The translations under genes were made by a program, and so were the position numbers. A DNA stretch of 64,000 nucleotides from Polytrichum commune (Eukaryota > Streptophyta > Polytrichopsida > Polytrichales > Polytrichaceae). Location: NCBI GenBank assembly GCA_950295325.1, contig OX485809.1:14942001-15006000 (forward strand), written 5' to 3'. Below, piece by piece: positions 42,721 through 52,515 of this stretch. The notes beneath the pieces were generated by a model, which was given only the letters and a program-made list of their open reading frames with translations, ran no database searches and was not told where the DNA came from. Within the stretch, counting starts at the first letter, position 1. Every line of letters starts with the position of its first letter.

Positions 42721-45120
42721 CTAGCTTAGGTTACTAACAGCATGGTGACTGGGAGCCGCCGAATTATAACTCCTTACCTCCGGTTTCTTCTTCGGAAGCT
42801 CAGGAACTTTGGCTCCAAACACTAAGATTTGCCACACAAAGGGCATCGTGGGTCTGGTGCTTGGGTCGGGTTGACAACAGTAGAGCCCGAGTTCCAGCAG
42901 AGTGGTCATCTGCTTCAAGCTGTAGGAATCTCCCAAGCGCTTGTCCGCCATCCTCAGCAGGTCCCTGTTCTCATGAGCAGTCCACACACAGTCCAGCAAC
43001 ACCCTCTCTTGATGTGGCAAGCTCCAGACCAAAGGCAGCCTCCCACACACCATCTCCAGAATCAAAACCCCGAAGCTGAAAACATCAGATTTGGGAGTAG
43101 GCTTTCCTGTGAAAGGAATCTCCGGAGCCATGTATCCAAGGGTCCCATCCAGCACGGTGGAGGCAGCTTCTTTGTCATGGTCCACCAAGGAAGCATGGCT
43201 GAAATTGCCCAGGTGTGCATTCAGGGATTCATCCAGCAGTACGTTACTGGGTTTCACATCTCTGTGTACTACACACTGCTCCCACCCCTCATGAAGGTAT
43301 GTCAACCCGGTGGCGACACCCAGAAGTACATTAACTCTCACATCAAACCCCATGAAATTTTTTGCGTCCGGTTCCAAATGCAAAACTTTCTCCAGGCTGC
43401 CTGACGAAATGTATTCGTAAACAAGGTAAAGCTTGCCCGGCTTCTCCTGACACCAGCCATAAAAGTTCACAAGGTTAGGGTGCCGAATCCTCCCAACCAG
43501 CAAAGCCTTCGATAGAAACTCGTTGCTCAAGATCTCCTGACTGAACTCCTTGACGGCCACCACAGTGCCGGTGTCACGAAGCAAGCCCTTGTACACTGCC
43601 TTCCTCCCTGGTGTCCCTCCCAGAAGCTCCTTCTCACTGAATTTCTTCGTAGCTTGCTCCAGCTCCCTGTATGTGAACACCACTGGTTCCACCTTGTAAT
43701 CTCTCTGTGGCTTTATTGGCACACAGCACAGGCTAACCTTGCCGCCTGCATCCCCATTCTGATTCAATACTTGGTTTGATGCCAAGATCACCTTGCCATG
43801 ATCCCCAATTTTTTTCTCACTTTGGTTTGATGCTACTTCTAAAGGCACTGAATGTGCTTCGCCAGCCTTGGGCTTCGTAACCTCCTTCCCCTTCTCGACC
43901 TTGGCAGGTGCTGAAGGTTTAACATCTGTAATTGAACCTGGACCTGGATCTGTACCTGCAGTAATTCCCTTGTGTTCTGCCTTCTCGCCGATGTCTACTT
44001 TGCTTGCCAGATTTTTTAGTTCCTCTCCATTAGCAGAATTTGGCGCTGACTTGGATTCAGTCACCACTGCCGCGTAATCCTCCTTCTTTCTACAGCAGTA
44101 TAGAAACACAAAGAGCAGGGCCAGGATGATACCGACACTTCCAACTCCTACAATGAGCCCAATGACCAAGTTTCTGTGGGAACTGCATCCACCAGGGCTG
44201 TAGCAATTGTAGGATACGTGTGTGCTCGGGGTTCCAATCGGTGGACCAGCAGTTGAACGAGTGGAAGTGAAGCCCCACGAGTAGATGTTATGCGTTTGGC
44301 TGCAATTGACCCCACTGCTTGCGGAAAATCCTACAAACATATACGGCTTCAGGATCGGCAGGATCGACAAGTTTGGCACAGTCCAATTTGCAACAAGTGT
44401 GGTCGCGTTCAAGTACAGCTGCACCGACAAGGATTGCTGAGCACCCTTGAAGGCGATTTGTGCAAAAAACAAGTTGTTTGTAAGGTTAGTGCAGCTGGTG
44501 AGGTTGGGGCACAGATCCAAAGTTGCCACTGATTTCACACTGTTCAAATCCACCCCAAGGTGGGAGGAGCTTGGGTCATTGATATCTAAGTTTTGGAACG
44601 TGTCGAACTCCACAGCAAAAACCTCGTTTGTGACTGCCCCATTGCTTGCAGCAGTGGTTAACCCTAAGTACTCCCCAGTATCCCCAACCGAGGTGTTGTC
44701 AGCCGAAACTTGGAAGGTGAAACCACTGCACCCATTGGGTAATCCTTGTGCTCCGCCATAGTTGTTGATTTGGAATGTGAAATTGGTGGTAAAGGAGGCC
44801 ACCATCCCCGTGGACTCGCTCAAGAACTGCACCGGTTTGGAGTACCAAGCCCGCCCAGATGTGGGCACTCCTCGGTTAAACCCATCCAGATCGAAGACCA
44901 GCATAGGCGATTCTGTGTTGTTGTAAATTTCTGCGTCGCCCAGGAACCCAATCATCCCACCTGTGCTGGTGCTACTAAAGTTGGCCATGTTCCATTTCTG
45001 GAGCTGCCCTTCCACCACAGTGATCGTCGACACGTGCCAGAGGCTAAGTATGCATGACACAAGAACAACAACTTTCCGCATCTTGTGTCCGGAAGAAGAA
45101 GAGGAAGGCTGGTTCGACAT
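42721..45120 (-). CDS. L-type lectin receptor-like kinase with degenerate kinase motifs
   Basis: Intronless, 799 residues from the first ATG (45120); an ATG at 45081, directly at the signal peptide, is an alternative. A hydrophobic leader (about 17-38) precedes a legume-lectin domain (about 40-285) with metal-site motif AVEFDTFQNLDIND and PYMFVGFSASSG near its end. A membrane span (318-341) follows, then a basic juxtamembrane stop and a 140-residue Ser/Lys-rich linker. The kinase domain (about 483-770) keeps VAVKEF (Lys524), HRDVKPSN (Asp621), GTLGYMAPE and SDVFSFGV. However, the DFG motif is Asn639-Phe-Ser641, the helix-C Glu is Lys538, and the Gly-rich loop is irregular (GGTPGRKAVY). The family senses extracellular ligands at the plasma membrane; this member may signal as a pseudokinase. 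The reading frame itself is undamaged. Confidence 0.92.
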   Translation of the reverse strand: MSNQPSSSSSGHKMRKVVVLVSCILSLWHVSTITVVEGQLQKWNMANFSSTSTGGMIGFLGDAEIYNNTESPMLVFDLDGFNRGVPTSGRAWYSKPVQFLSESTGMVASFTTNFTFQINNYGGAQGLPNGCSGFTFQVSADNTSVGDTGEYLGLTTAASNGAVTNEVFAVEFDTFQNLDINDPSSSHLGVDLNSVKSVATLDLCPNLTSCTNLTNNLFFAQIAFKGAQQSLSVQLYLNATTLVANWTVPNLSILPILKPYMFVGFSASSGVNCSQTHNIYSWGFTSTRSTAGPPIGTPSTHVSYNCYSPGGCSSHRNLVIGLIVGVGSVGIILALLFVFLYCCRKKEDYAAVVTESKSAPNSANGEELKNLASKVDIGEKAEHKGITAGTDPGPGSITDVKPSAPAKVEKGKEVTKPKAGEAHSVPLEVASNQSEKKIGDHGKVILASNQVLNQNGDAGGKVSLCCVPIKPQRDYKVEPVVFTYRELEQATKKFSEKELLGGTPGRKAVYKGLLRDTGTVVAVKEFSQEILSNEFLSKALLVGRIRHPNLVNFYGWCQEKPGKLYLVYEYISSGSLEKVLHLEPDAKNFMGFDVRVNVLLGVATGLTYLHEGWEQCVVHRDVKPSNVLLDESLNAHLGNFSHASLVDHDKEAASTVLDGTLGYMAPEIPFTGKPTPKSDVFSFGVLILEMVCGRLPLVWSLPHQERVLLDCVWTAHENRDLLRMADKRLGDSYSLKQMTTLLELGLYCCQPDPSTRPTMPFVWQILVFGAKVPELPKKKPEVRSYNSAAPSHHAVSNLS

Positions 45121-45133
45121 CTTTCGGAAGCAA

Positions 45134-45141
45134 TATTTATA
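45134..45141 (-). promoter_or_regulatory. Candidate TATA box of the lectin kinase gene
   Basis: Minus-strand TATAAATA. It lies only about 15-20 bases before the ATG at 45120, so transcription starting the usual 25-35 bases downstream would begin after that ATG and favour the ATG at 45081. The element is altered in the duplicated copy near 45355 (CTATGAATAT). Confidence 0.45.
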
Positions 45142-45235
45142 GAAATTCGGCTGCAAATCCTGCAAGAATTTGTAGTCGTGCTAGTTATGATCAATGAGAA
45201 CCTAAAGCATAACGCTTAATATCACTTGAGTGATC

Positions 45236-45430
45236 ATGAACACATGATGCCAGAGGCTAAGAATGCATAACACAATTAGCAGAACAATGTTTTGTATCTT
45301 GTGCCCGGAAGAAGATTAATGAAGGCCGGCTCGACATCATTTGGATGCAATATTCATAGAAATTTGGCTTCAAATCCTGATGATATAAATTAGCACCGGT
45401 ACTGAAGAGCAATGAGAAATTTGAAGCATA
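45236..45430 (-). pseudogene. Truncated duplicate of the lectin kinase 5' end and promoter
   Basis: Aligns with 45035-45215: signal-peptide codons, 5' leader and TATA region, with words CCAGAGGCTAAG, ATCTTGTG, CCGGAAGAAGA, TCGACATC and TAGAAATT in the same order. The initiation codon for a MS-x-x-PS N-terminus is kept, but one frameshift and a stop follow, and the leader hydrophobic segment (VLCILSLWH) is in another frame. Homology ends before the lectin domain. It is an abortive tandem duplicate lying head-to-tail upstream of the intact gene. Confidence 0.85.
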
Positions 45431-46251
45431 CCTTATTCATGTTTGCAACCCGACTCCTCGCTCAAATGCTCTACACAACGTCTTCATCGAATCAGCTCAA
45501 ACATCATTCTGAAATTTACTTGAGCGTGCCACTGCAAACTCAGAAATTTTCTTGGAACACGTAACTTACGAAATTCAAGCTGCAATGAGGAAGTCGATGA
45601 AATTAAGTAAGTAGAGCGCTCATGTATCAGTTTCGTGTGTCCATCCATACGCCTGCTTATGCAAACAGCCGACGCACAATATTACTCTAAACCATCCCAA
45701 AAATCTGATCTCAGCTTCAGAATTTCAGATCAGCCTGAAAGCAAAGCCCTGGAACTCGAGTTCGGAAAGGATCTGCATCGACAAAGGTCAACCCTGACAC
45801 GAATCTCCATCGTTGGCTTACCCTACCTATAACTGATCAAGCCGATCAAATCTTGCAACTAAATGGACCTTCATGGAGAATGACGATGACTCGGTTTCGA
45901 CTTCGAAATTAAAGTCCCCTGGCTCCATATGAGCTGCAGCTTGAAATTTTTTTAAGTTTTCCCATCAATGTCGGATGAAACTCCTCCATTGCAGAGTAAA
46001 AATACACCACACAAGCAACTCGGGGGTGCAGCAATTCAGGCAAGTTGGAGGAGAGTTGGGATGAAATGGCCCCACCCAGGCACCCCAAAGCAGGAGAATC
46101 GACGACTCTGCACTGCAGATCCCAAGCCTAGAAGGTGAAGCTTAAGGTTTTCTAGCCTGGCAAGCATCTGATTCAATCGTGGTGACGAGAAGTCCTCCCT
46201 ACATGGCTTCCTCTCCAGTTGTCAACCCCCTCTTCTCCGGCAACTACACTA
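45431..46251. other. Upstream region, no gene recognised
   Basis: Only short frames without domains. Composition is close to genic DNA, so an ancient gene remnant is possible but unsupported. Confidence 0.4.
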
Positions 46252-46454
46252 TTTTGTCTAATTAGTGTGGGTTACCAGTTGGAGACACGCATTCCTGGAA
46301 CATTTTACTGAAAGTATCATTTTTTACCCAAATAGCACAGGCAAGTTAGTTAGTATCCACAATGAAATAACTTTTTTGGTGGAAAACGATGCTCTCAGTG
46401 AAATGTTACGGCAATGCGTAAAGCCAAATGGTAACCCACACTAATTAGACAAAA
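46252..46454. mobile_element. 203-bp MITE with perfect 26-bp terminal inverted repeats
   Basis: TTTTGTCTAATTAGTGTGGG and six further bases at the left are repeated exactly inverted at the right end. No target duplication is evident, so the superfamily stays open. No coding sequence. Confidence 0.82.
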
Positions 46455-46519
46455 CCATGTACACTACATAGGCCTATAATTGTAGGCCACACTGGTTTTC
46501 TAGAACCCATGTTATTTTT

Positions 46520-46869
46520 CATACACCCTAACCCTCCGTAATGTCAACTTTTGTAATGAGTTCCCTCTTTTATACCTTGAAACCCTAGGGAACGGATGTG
46601 CACAGTTTCACCTCCCTCCTTGTTGTCACATTTCCCTCTCATATATCACATTTTTGACATTAAAATAATCCACCAAAGAATTCAAACCACATCGCGTTGT
46701 CATCGTTGTCATTATTATCATTATTACAATGTTGACTTGTATCATTGCAAAATATCACATGCAATGCTAATCCTCTATTATCATGCATCCATGTTAACAC
46801 CGTAGGCCTCCTTAATACCACGTGCACTTTGGTTGCCATATGCATGATATTAGGGAAGTTAGAGTGTAA
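46520..46869. mobile_element. Degenerate MITE, CATACACCCTAA-tip family
   Basis: Left tip CATACACCCTAACCCTCCG and inverted right tip (AGTTAGAGTGTAAT) match imperfectly. The interior aligns with 63457-63938 (GAAACCCTAGGGAA, TTGTCACATTTC, CATCCATGTTAACAC, GTGCACTTT). Target duplication not seen. Confidence 0.6.
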
Positions 46870-46878
46870 TGAGTGTTA

Positions 46879-47175
46879 GGGCTAGTTCACATGGGTTCCC
46901 AAGTACCAAGTCCCACTCGCATTAACAAGTCCCAACGTGGAGGTAAAAGTCCCAACTTTTCAGCCTCGATAGATCATTACAATAGGGTCAATTACCATTA
47001 AAATTGACTATTTTATGCAAAATATTCATGGTACTTGTGTTGAGAGTTGGGTGTAGATTTTTGCTCGAACCCAACTCTCAACGCAAGTCCCAAGCTTCAC
47101 CTCCAAGGAGTGTTGCCATGCAAGCATCCATGTCATACTTGAGCCTTAGGATTGGGGACCCTGTGTGAACCAGCC
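46879..47175. mobile_element. 297-bp PIF/Harbinger-like MITE, TTA target duplication
   Basis: GGGCTAGTTCACATGGGTTC at the left is mirrored by GACCCTGTGTGAACCAGCC at the right. Both sides are flanked by TTA (46876-46878, 47176-47178), the three-base duplication typical of PIF/Harbinger elements. Confidence 0.7.
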
Positions 47176-47185
47176 TTAATTTGAA

Positions 47186-48272
47186 GTCCTTGACTCCAAT
47201 CTAATGAGTATATTATTTCTTCCAGTAATAATAATATCCAAGCTCTACATAGCAATTAGCTTTTTTGCCCTCCCCAATGGTGGCGTTATGAACATGTACC
47301 CACAATAAGGCCACATATAAATACCTTACCCAATAATCTACAATTGAAAGCCCGAATTGAATATGTCTACACTGATATGTGCAAAAAGGTTCACCTCTAC
47401 AAGTAGTTGCCTCTTTACCCATGTAACTTACCATGAGTCATAACCAAATTACAATTACTTGTACTTTGTTCATTCATCCGTATACCAACCACATTAATTA
47501 TTGTATATTGTTATCGTCATAGTAAATATTCAAATAGTGGGAATTGTCGATATGTTAGTGTGAGGCAACCTAATCGGGGGGAGAGGGAATTATTGTGTAC
47601 GGGCATATCTCTCATCCATTCCACATAAGAACTTGACCCCTTACCAATCTTGTTACCAATTCATCTCAAATGACCTCGAATAGACTAATTTGGAGTCTTT
47701 AAAACTACACTACATGAAGTTACGAATTTGCAAAATGCATTTGTATTTGAATGTTAGCATGGTTAATTCTTGCTTGACTATGTTTGCAATTTGCAAATAC
47801 AAAACTTCCTGTGGCAATTCCTTGTCTTGAGCCCATGCTAATTTTCAACCCATGTTGAATTTCTAGTAGAAAATTAATGTGGATGGTTATCTTATTTTGT
47901 GCTACTTTTGTCATGTAAGTCATGTTGAATGTGTTAATCGAAAGTGCTCATGAAGACTTAGGAGAAGGCCCGTGGGTTTTGGACCCACATTAACTCTACC
48001 TTGACTAGAAGATTAGTGTGGACCATGCTAATTATATCCACACTAATTCCTTACCCACAATAATAGGAATATTTAGTGTAATTCCTGTGTCAAATCAACT
48101 AAAAAAAACCTCCGGGCTACAAACTATTTCAGGATTTTCATGTTGCATAAATGAGAAGTACACGTGTATACGATAATTCTAATCTCCATGTAATAAAATA
48201 AAATAAAATAAATTTTAGAGTCCAAGAAGCCAAAAGGCTAGTAACAGGACTAGTAGCACGTATCAGTGTTAT
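47186..48272. repeat. Left arm of a long inverted repeat
   Basis: Pairs with 53385-54470. Matching blocks by eye: CTTGACTCCAAT at the outer edge, CATATCGACA-type words, GTTTTGGACCCACATTAACT, TTATTTTGTGCT and TTTAGAGTCCAAGAAGCC at the inner edge. Identity in the inspected 230-base segment is high but not perfect. No coding. Confidence 0.82.
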
Positions 48273-48407
48273 ATGTAAGTTATTTTTCATGAGTGATTTG
48301 TTTAAAAATGTAACTCCTTTCCACACACCATGCCACTTGGCTTACGTCATTCTAAGCTGGAATCTTGCCTAGTACACGTGTAGGTTACCGACAACGTTGA
48401 TGTTGGT

Positions 48408-50077
48408 AATAGGCTAGAGCTTTGAAGCTTTCAATAGTAAGCTCCATTAGTCAACTCCACTTGCCACATGCAGTTTCATATCTGAAAATGCATACCTTGT
48501 CGGCCACAGTAACTACCCTCAATAGTCCTATTACTGTGGGCTACAATAATTTTCTAGAGCCTGCGCTAATTGCTCATGCTGAAAATTAATGTGGGCTGCA
48601 TTTATTTTTAATCCACATTATTATTTTTGGCATAAATTAGTGTGGGTCACATTAATTGTTTTTCATGTAGAAAAATAATGCGGGGGATTGTTTTATTTTG
48701 TGTTGCTTTTGATGTAAGGTGATTAATATGTTGACATAAGTTGTTGGTCGAAAGTCTCAAGAAATACCAGTGTAGGGAAGAGCCGGATCATGGATGCATG
48801 TTGATTCCACCCCAACTAGAGAATTAGAGTGGCTCACACTTATTTTTCATGCACACGAATAAGATTGTTTAGTGTTACTTTGGGTGTGATCATTGTGAAA
48901 CTTAGTAAGTCTTATTGACATCTTACTGCAATGATCAACCCTTCATAATTATTTACCATCGAAATTCAAACTAGAGCCACTAGCTACATATTGTATGTAA
49001 TGTCACCAATTCTACTTGTCTTGCTCAATACAAATTGTAACCCACCCATATAGTGTCACAAACACTAAATGTAAACTTAACATTATTTGTCATTCCTTGC
49101 AACAAAATTTGGGCATTATGGATTTACAGTGTTGCAATTCCTACCACTTAGTGATTTTTCATCCAAATTTCAATCATCCATGAGCAAAAATGGTAGCATC
49201 CTTTTAGGATGCAAAATATACCAAACTTTGTTTCAATAATTTGGGCAATGGATGAACTAAAAGTAAGTTGAAATAACAATGCTTTTAAACCTAATCATAA
49301 GAAGCGGTGTTAGGAAAGTTATCACATTGACAAAAAATATCAAATGCCACTAAATACAATATTTAGTGTAGTGACTCAACTCCGGCATGTTTACTAGCAT
49401 CTGAAATGGCCATTTAATAAATTGAGGGAGACAATTGTAATTGGTGACATTAAATACAATATATAGTGTAGTGGCTCTAGTTTGAATGTTGAGGATAAAT
49501 AATTATGAAAGGCTTGATCATTGCAGTAAGATGTCAACAAGTCTTACTAAGTTTCACAATGATCACACCCAAAGTACATTAAATAGTCCTATTCATGTGG
49601 ATTGAAAATTAGCATGAGCCACTCTAAATCTCTAGTCAATTAGGACATGCATCCAAGATCCAACTCTCCCTCGCATTGGTCTTTCTTGAAACTTTCGACC
49701 AACAATTTATGCAAGATAAAATAATCGTCTTACATCAAAAGCAACATAAAATAAAAACACCTTCCACATTAATTTTCTAGAGAAACAATTAATGTGACCC
49801 ACACTAATTTCTACCAAAACATTTGCGTGGGTTGAAATTAATGTGGCTCACATTAATTCTCATTATGAGCAATTAGCGCAGGCTCTAGAAAATTATTGTA
49901 GCCCACAGTAACAGGACTATGGAGTGTATTTACTGTGGCCGACAAGGTTTGCATTTTGCATATATGAAACTGCTTGTGGCAAGTTGAGTTGACTAAGCTA
50001 AGGTAACTTAAGGTAACTTATTATTGAATTTTCAAAGCTTATTATTCAAAACTTATTATTCAAAGCTTTAGCCCCCT
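48408..50077. mobile_element. Foldback element with inverted arms of about 600 bp, nested in the longer inverted repeat
   Basis: Left arm 48408-48996 and right arm 49427-50077 are inverted copies: CTTGTCGGCCACAGTAA, CTAGAGCCTGCGCTAATTGC, TTACTTTGGGTGTGATCATT and ATCTTACTGCAATGATCAA all recur reversed. The centre holds a 397-bp MITE. Stretches of the left arm also align in direct orientation with the outer left arm (47840-48100), so inner and outer structures are one family. The long terminal repeats and lack of coding suggest a foldback or MULE-like non-autonomous element. Confidence 0.75.
48977..49373. mobile_element. 397-bp MITE, ACTACACTAAATAT-tip family, inverted relative to 12751-13144
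   Basis: Interior aligns reversed with the 12.7-kb copy. Its left tip lies within the foldback's left arm, and an equivalent extra tip lies at 49440-49470 in the right arm, so the MITE and foldback share termini or arose by nested insertion. Confidence 0.65.
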
Positions 50078-50107
50078 CAATGTCTGGGGAGATTTGGGGA
50101 ATAATCA

Positions 50108-50547
50108 ATCACCAATCACATGTTGTGATCTTCTGGTTTTTCTTCATTAATTTGAAGTTTTTTTTCCCTTAGATTCCTCTAAAATGATCGGTAACTTTCT
50201 TGAAGTCAACTGGTTACTTCTCAAACTCAACCGGCTCATCAATAAAATAAGGTGAAGGGTGCATTGATTTTCCAGTTTGTCTCCGAAGGTTCACTTTGGT
50301 CATTGAACTTGTTGCCTGCATCAGCATTGTCGGTAGCCTAAGCGTGTACTTGGCAAGATTCCAACCTGGAATGGCATATGCCAAGTGGCATAGTGTGTGG
50401 AATGGAGCTACACTTTTGACCAAATCATTTTTACAGGAAATAATGTACTCAGGGTGAGTTTCCATGTGGGCCGCTCGTCCACTAGATTCTAGCGTGAATA
50501 AGGACAAATATGATTAACTGTTAGAGGAAATTTGGTGGGGTAATTAA
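50108..50547 (-). other. Relic linked to the trihelix locus, 97-codon open frame
   Basis: A minus-strand frame (50214-50507) ends with DEPVEFEK, the translation of the ACCGGTT repeat shared with 702-865 and 51590-52060. It could be a detached exon of the trihelix-type gene, but no domain is recognised upstream of the repeat. Confidence 0.3.
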
Positions 50548-51045
50548 GGGCCACTTCACACACGAGTCGAGAGCCGTGACCATGAAAGTGTGAGAGTTCA
50601 AAAGAAAGTGTTCAAAGGCCATCCCAAAACACTTCCAAAATCATGTAGTGTGGTCACGGATCCTCAAGTGTAGTGTGAAGTCATGTGTGACCGGCCCTCA
50701 ACCAAATGCTATTTCAATGAATTTCTATTCATGCGGGTCCTCACACATGATAAAGTAGAATAAACCAACAATTGTGAGCGTTTGGAGTACCATGGTCTTC
50801 TGGTTTTGTGTTAGGCCTACCTCCAAGAGGTGGTTTTTGAGAATAGTCCAAGTGACCATGAAGCATGATCCATTGGATGCCATGTAGGAAGCCATGTAGA
50901 CTTTACATCCATCTTGCAATCACATACTCCGTTGGTCCCTCAAGCGTAGTGTGAAGTGAACTTGGACCGGCTCCGCCTTTTCCACCAATGAGAGTGCTTG
51001 AAGTGTAATGGTCATGGGCTCTCAGTCTCATGTGTGAAGTGGCCC
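50548..51045. mobile_element. 498-bp PIF/Harbinger-like MITE, TAA target duplication
   Basis: Tips GGGCCACTTCACACACGAG and, inverted, CATGTGTGAAGTGGCCC extend to roughly 40 bp of imperfect terminal repeat including GAGAGCC and TGACCAT. TAA flanks both ends (50545-50547, 51046-51048). Degenerate relatives: 6793-7172 and an isolated tip near 63005-63050. Confidence 0.8.
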
Positions 51046-51589
51046 TAAGATCGTTTGTGCCAACTAGCTACTCCCATCTTCTTCAATCTGGGCCCACCTA
51101 AGGACCTCCTCTCCCGTTTACCAAGGCTCGTGTTCGCTTGAGTCTTCAACCGCAAGCGAAGTGGGTGAGGCGGAGTTTCTCTTGAACCTTCAAGGCGGAG
51201 CTCCTGCAATCTTCTAATTGTATGATAATTTCCTCTGATGCCAAAATTGCAGACCGTAGCGACGAGATTGTATAAAACAGGAACACAATCCTTTTGCAAA
51301 GTTACAGAGCTTCTTCAGGAAACATGCACTGCTTTTATTCTACATAAACAAAGATCACATTCACCACATTTACATTGCAACAACATGTTGTGAATGCTGC
51401 TACTGCAGCAAAAATGAAGCCCAAGGTGTGCATAACAACTACTGATTGGATCTAGCTACATCCTACTTCTCGTAGAGCATCAGCAAGTGCCAAGGAAGAC
51501 GGTAGTATTACCCAGTTGTATACAACAGTGTCCGGGGAGATTTTTGAACAGAATCGGTGAATATCCTAGTGTTTCCAAGTCCAACCGGT

Positions 51590-52070
51590 CACATGTTGTG
51601 ATCTTTCGGCTTTTCTTCATTGATTTGAGGTATAATCCATGTATTCCTCTAAAATAATCGGTAATATTCTTGCAGCCTTGAACTTCAACCGCTTATTTCT
51701 CAAATTCAACCGGTTCATCTGTAACCAGCGGTCGGTTCTCCCCGTTCATTGCAACAACAGGTGTTCAAACAGAAACGCAACCAGATTGAAGTGGGCTTTA
51801 ATAATAAACAAGGTGAAGGAGATTCTGAAATACCGAAATCCAATTACAATATATTCCATAGATGACTCTAAAGTGATCGGCAATATTCCTGCAGTCTTGA
51901 ACTTCAACCGGTTATTTCTCAGACTCAACCGGTTCATCTGTAACTAACAGTCGATTCTCCCCCCACATTGCAACAAAAAGTGTTACAGACAGAAACGCAA
52001 CCACATCGAAGTGGGTTTTAGAAATAAACCAGGTGAAGAAGCACTGGAATTCCGGAATCCAATATCAAAT
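51590..52070 (-). repeat. Tandem duplication, period about 219 bp, with ACCGGTT motifs
   Basis: GCAGCCTTGAACTTCAACCG at 51672 recurs at 51891 as a one-base variant. CAACCGGTTCATCTGTAAC, CAGAAACGCAACCA and GAAGTGGG follow in both. Additional copies of part of the unit lie at 50108 and, inverted, 702. It adjoins the trihelix pseudogene. Confidence 0.8.
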
Positions 52071-52515
52071 TCCCTAGATTCACTGCTCGCATTCTACCAT
52101 ACCATTGCATGCGAACATCATGGAGCGATCTGTGGAAGTTGGGAGGCGTCTTGGCATCTCTTCGTTCAGTGCTTGTCATCTGCCAGTATGAGTCTCGCCC
52201 CGATAGTATGCATGTTCTTCTCATAACCGAAGACTTTCTTGAATTTTGCAGTCAGTTTCTCCCTTTTAACCTGGCATTGTTGTGCACTCCTGTGCACACC
52301 TTCCTCCCAAAGCATATCTTCAATGAGGGTCCATCTATCTACTCCCTTCCGCATTGCATCATAAGCCCCGTCATTAGCTTGGTGGTCATGATCTCGACGC
52401 TTGGCATCTTGCAAAATGATGCTCTCGTGAGGACTCCAATTGGTTTGTGCTTAAACCCTGATTGTGTGAGGATTGGATAAAACTTTCTCCTCCAAACTAT
52501 TCAGATCTGGAGCTA
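52018..52515 (-). pseudogene. Trihelix transcription factor fragment (ASR3-like DNA-binding domain)
   Basis: The minus-strand translation carries the three spaced Trp-type helices of a trihelix (Myb/SANT-like) domain. NWSPHESIILQDAKR lies at about 52441-52395, followed by RWTLIEDMLWEEG, HRSAQQCQVKREKLTAKFKK and a FGYEKN turn. In a second frame come SYWQMTSTERR and PPNFHRSLHDV, the conserved fourth-helix region. One frameshift near 52200-52215 and an in-frame stop just upstream of the first helix show it is dead. The third expected Trp (in KWE-K) is Arg. In life such proteins are nuclear DNA-binding regulators. It sits in the loop of the long inverted repeat and may have been captured with it. 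Confidence 0.78.

Noticed and set aside
45121-45194. Upstream extension of the lectin kinase frame and an overlapping minus-strand frame
   Set aside because: The extension has no ATG before 45120 (it opens at TTG), and the overlapping frame is out of phase with the signal peptide.
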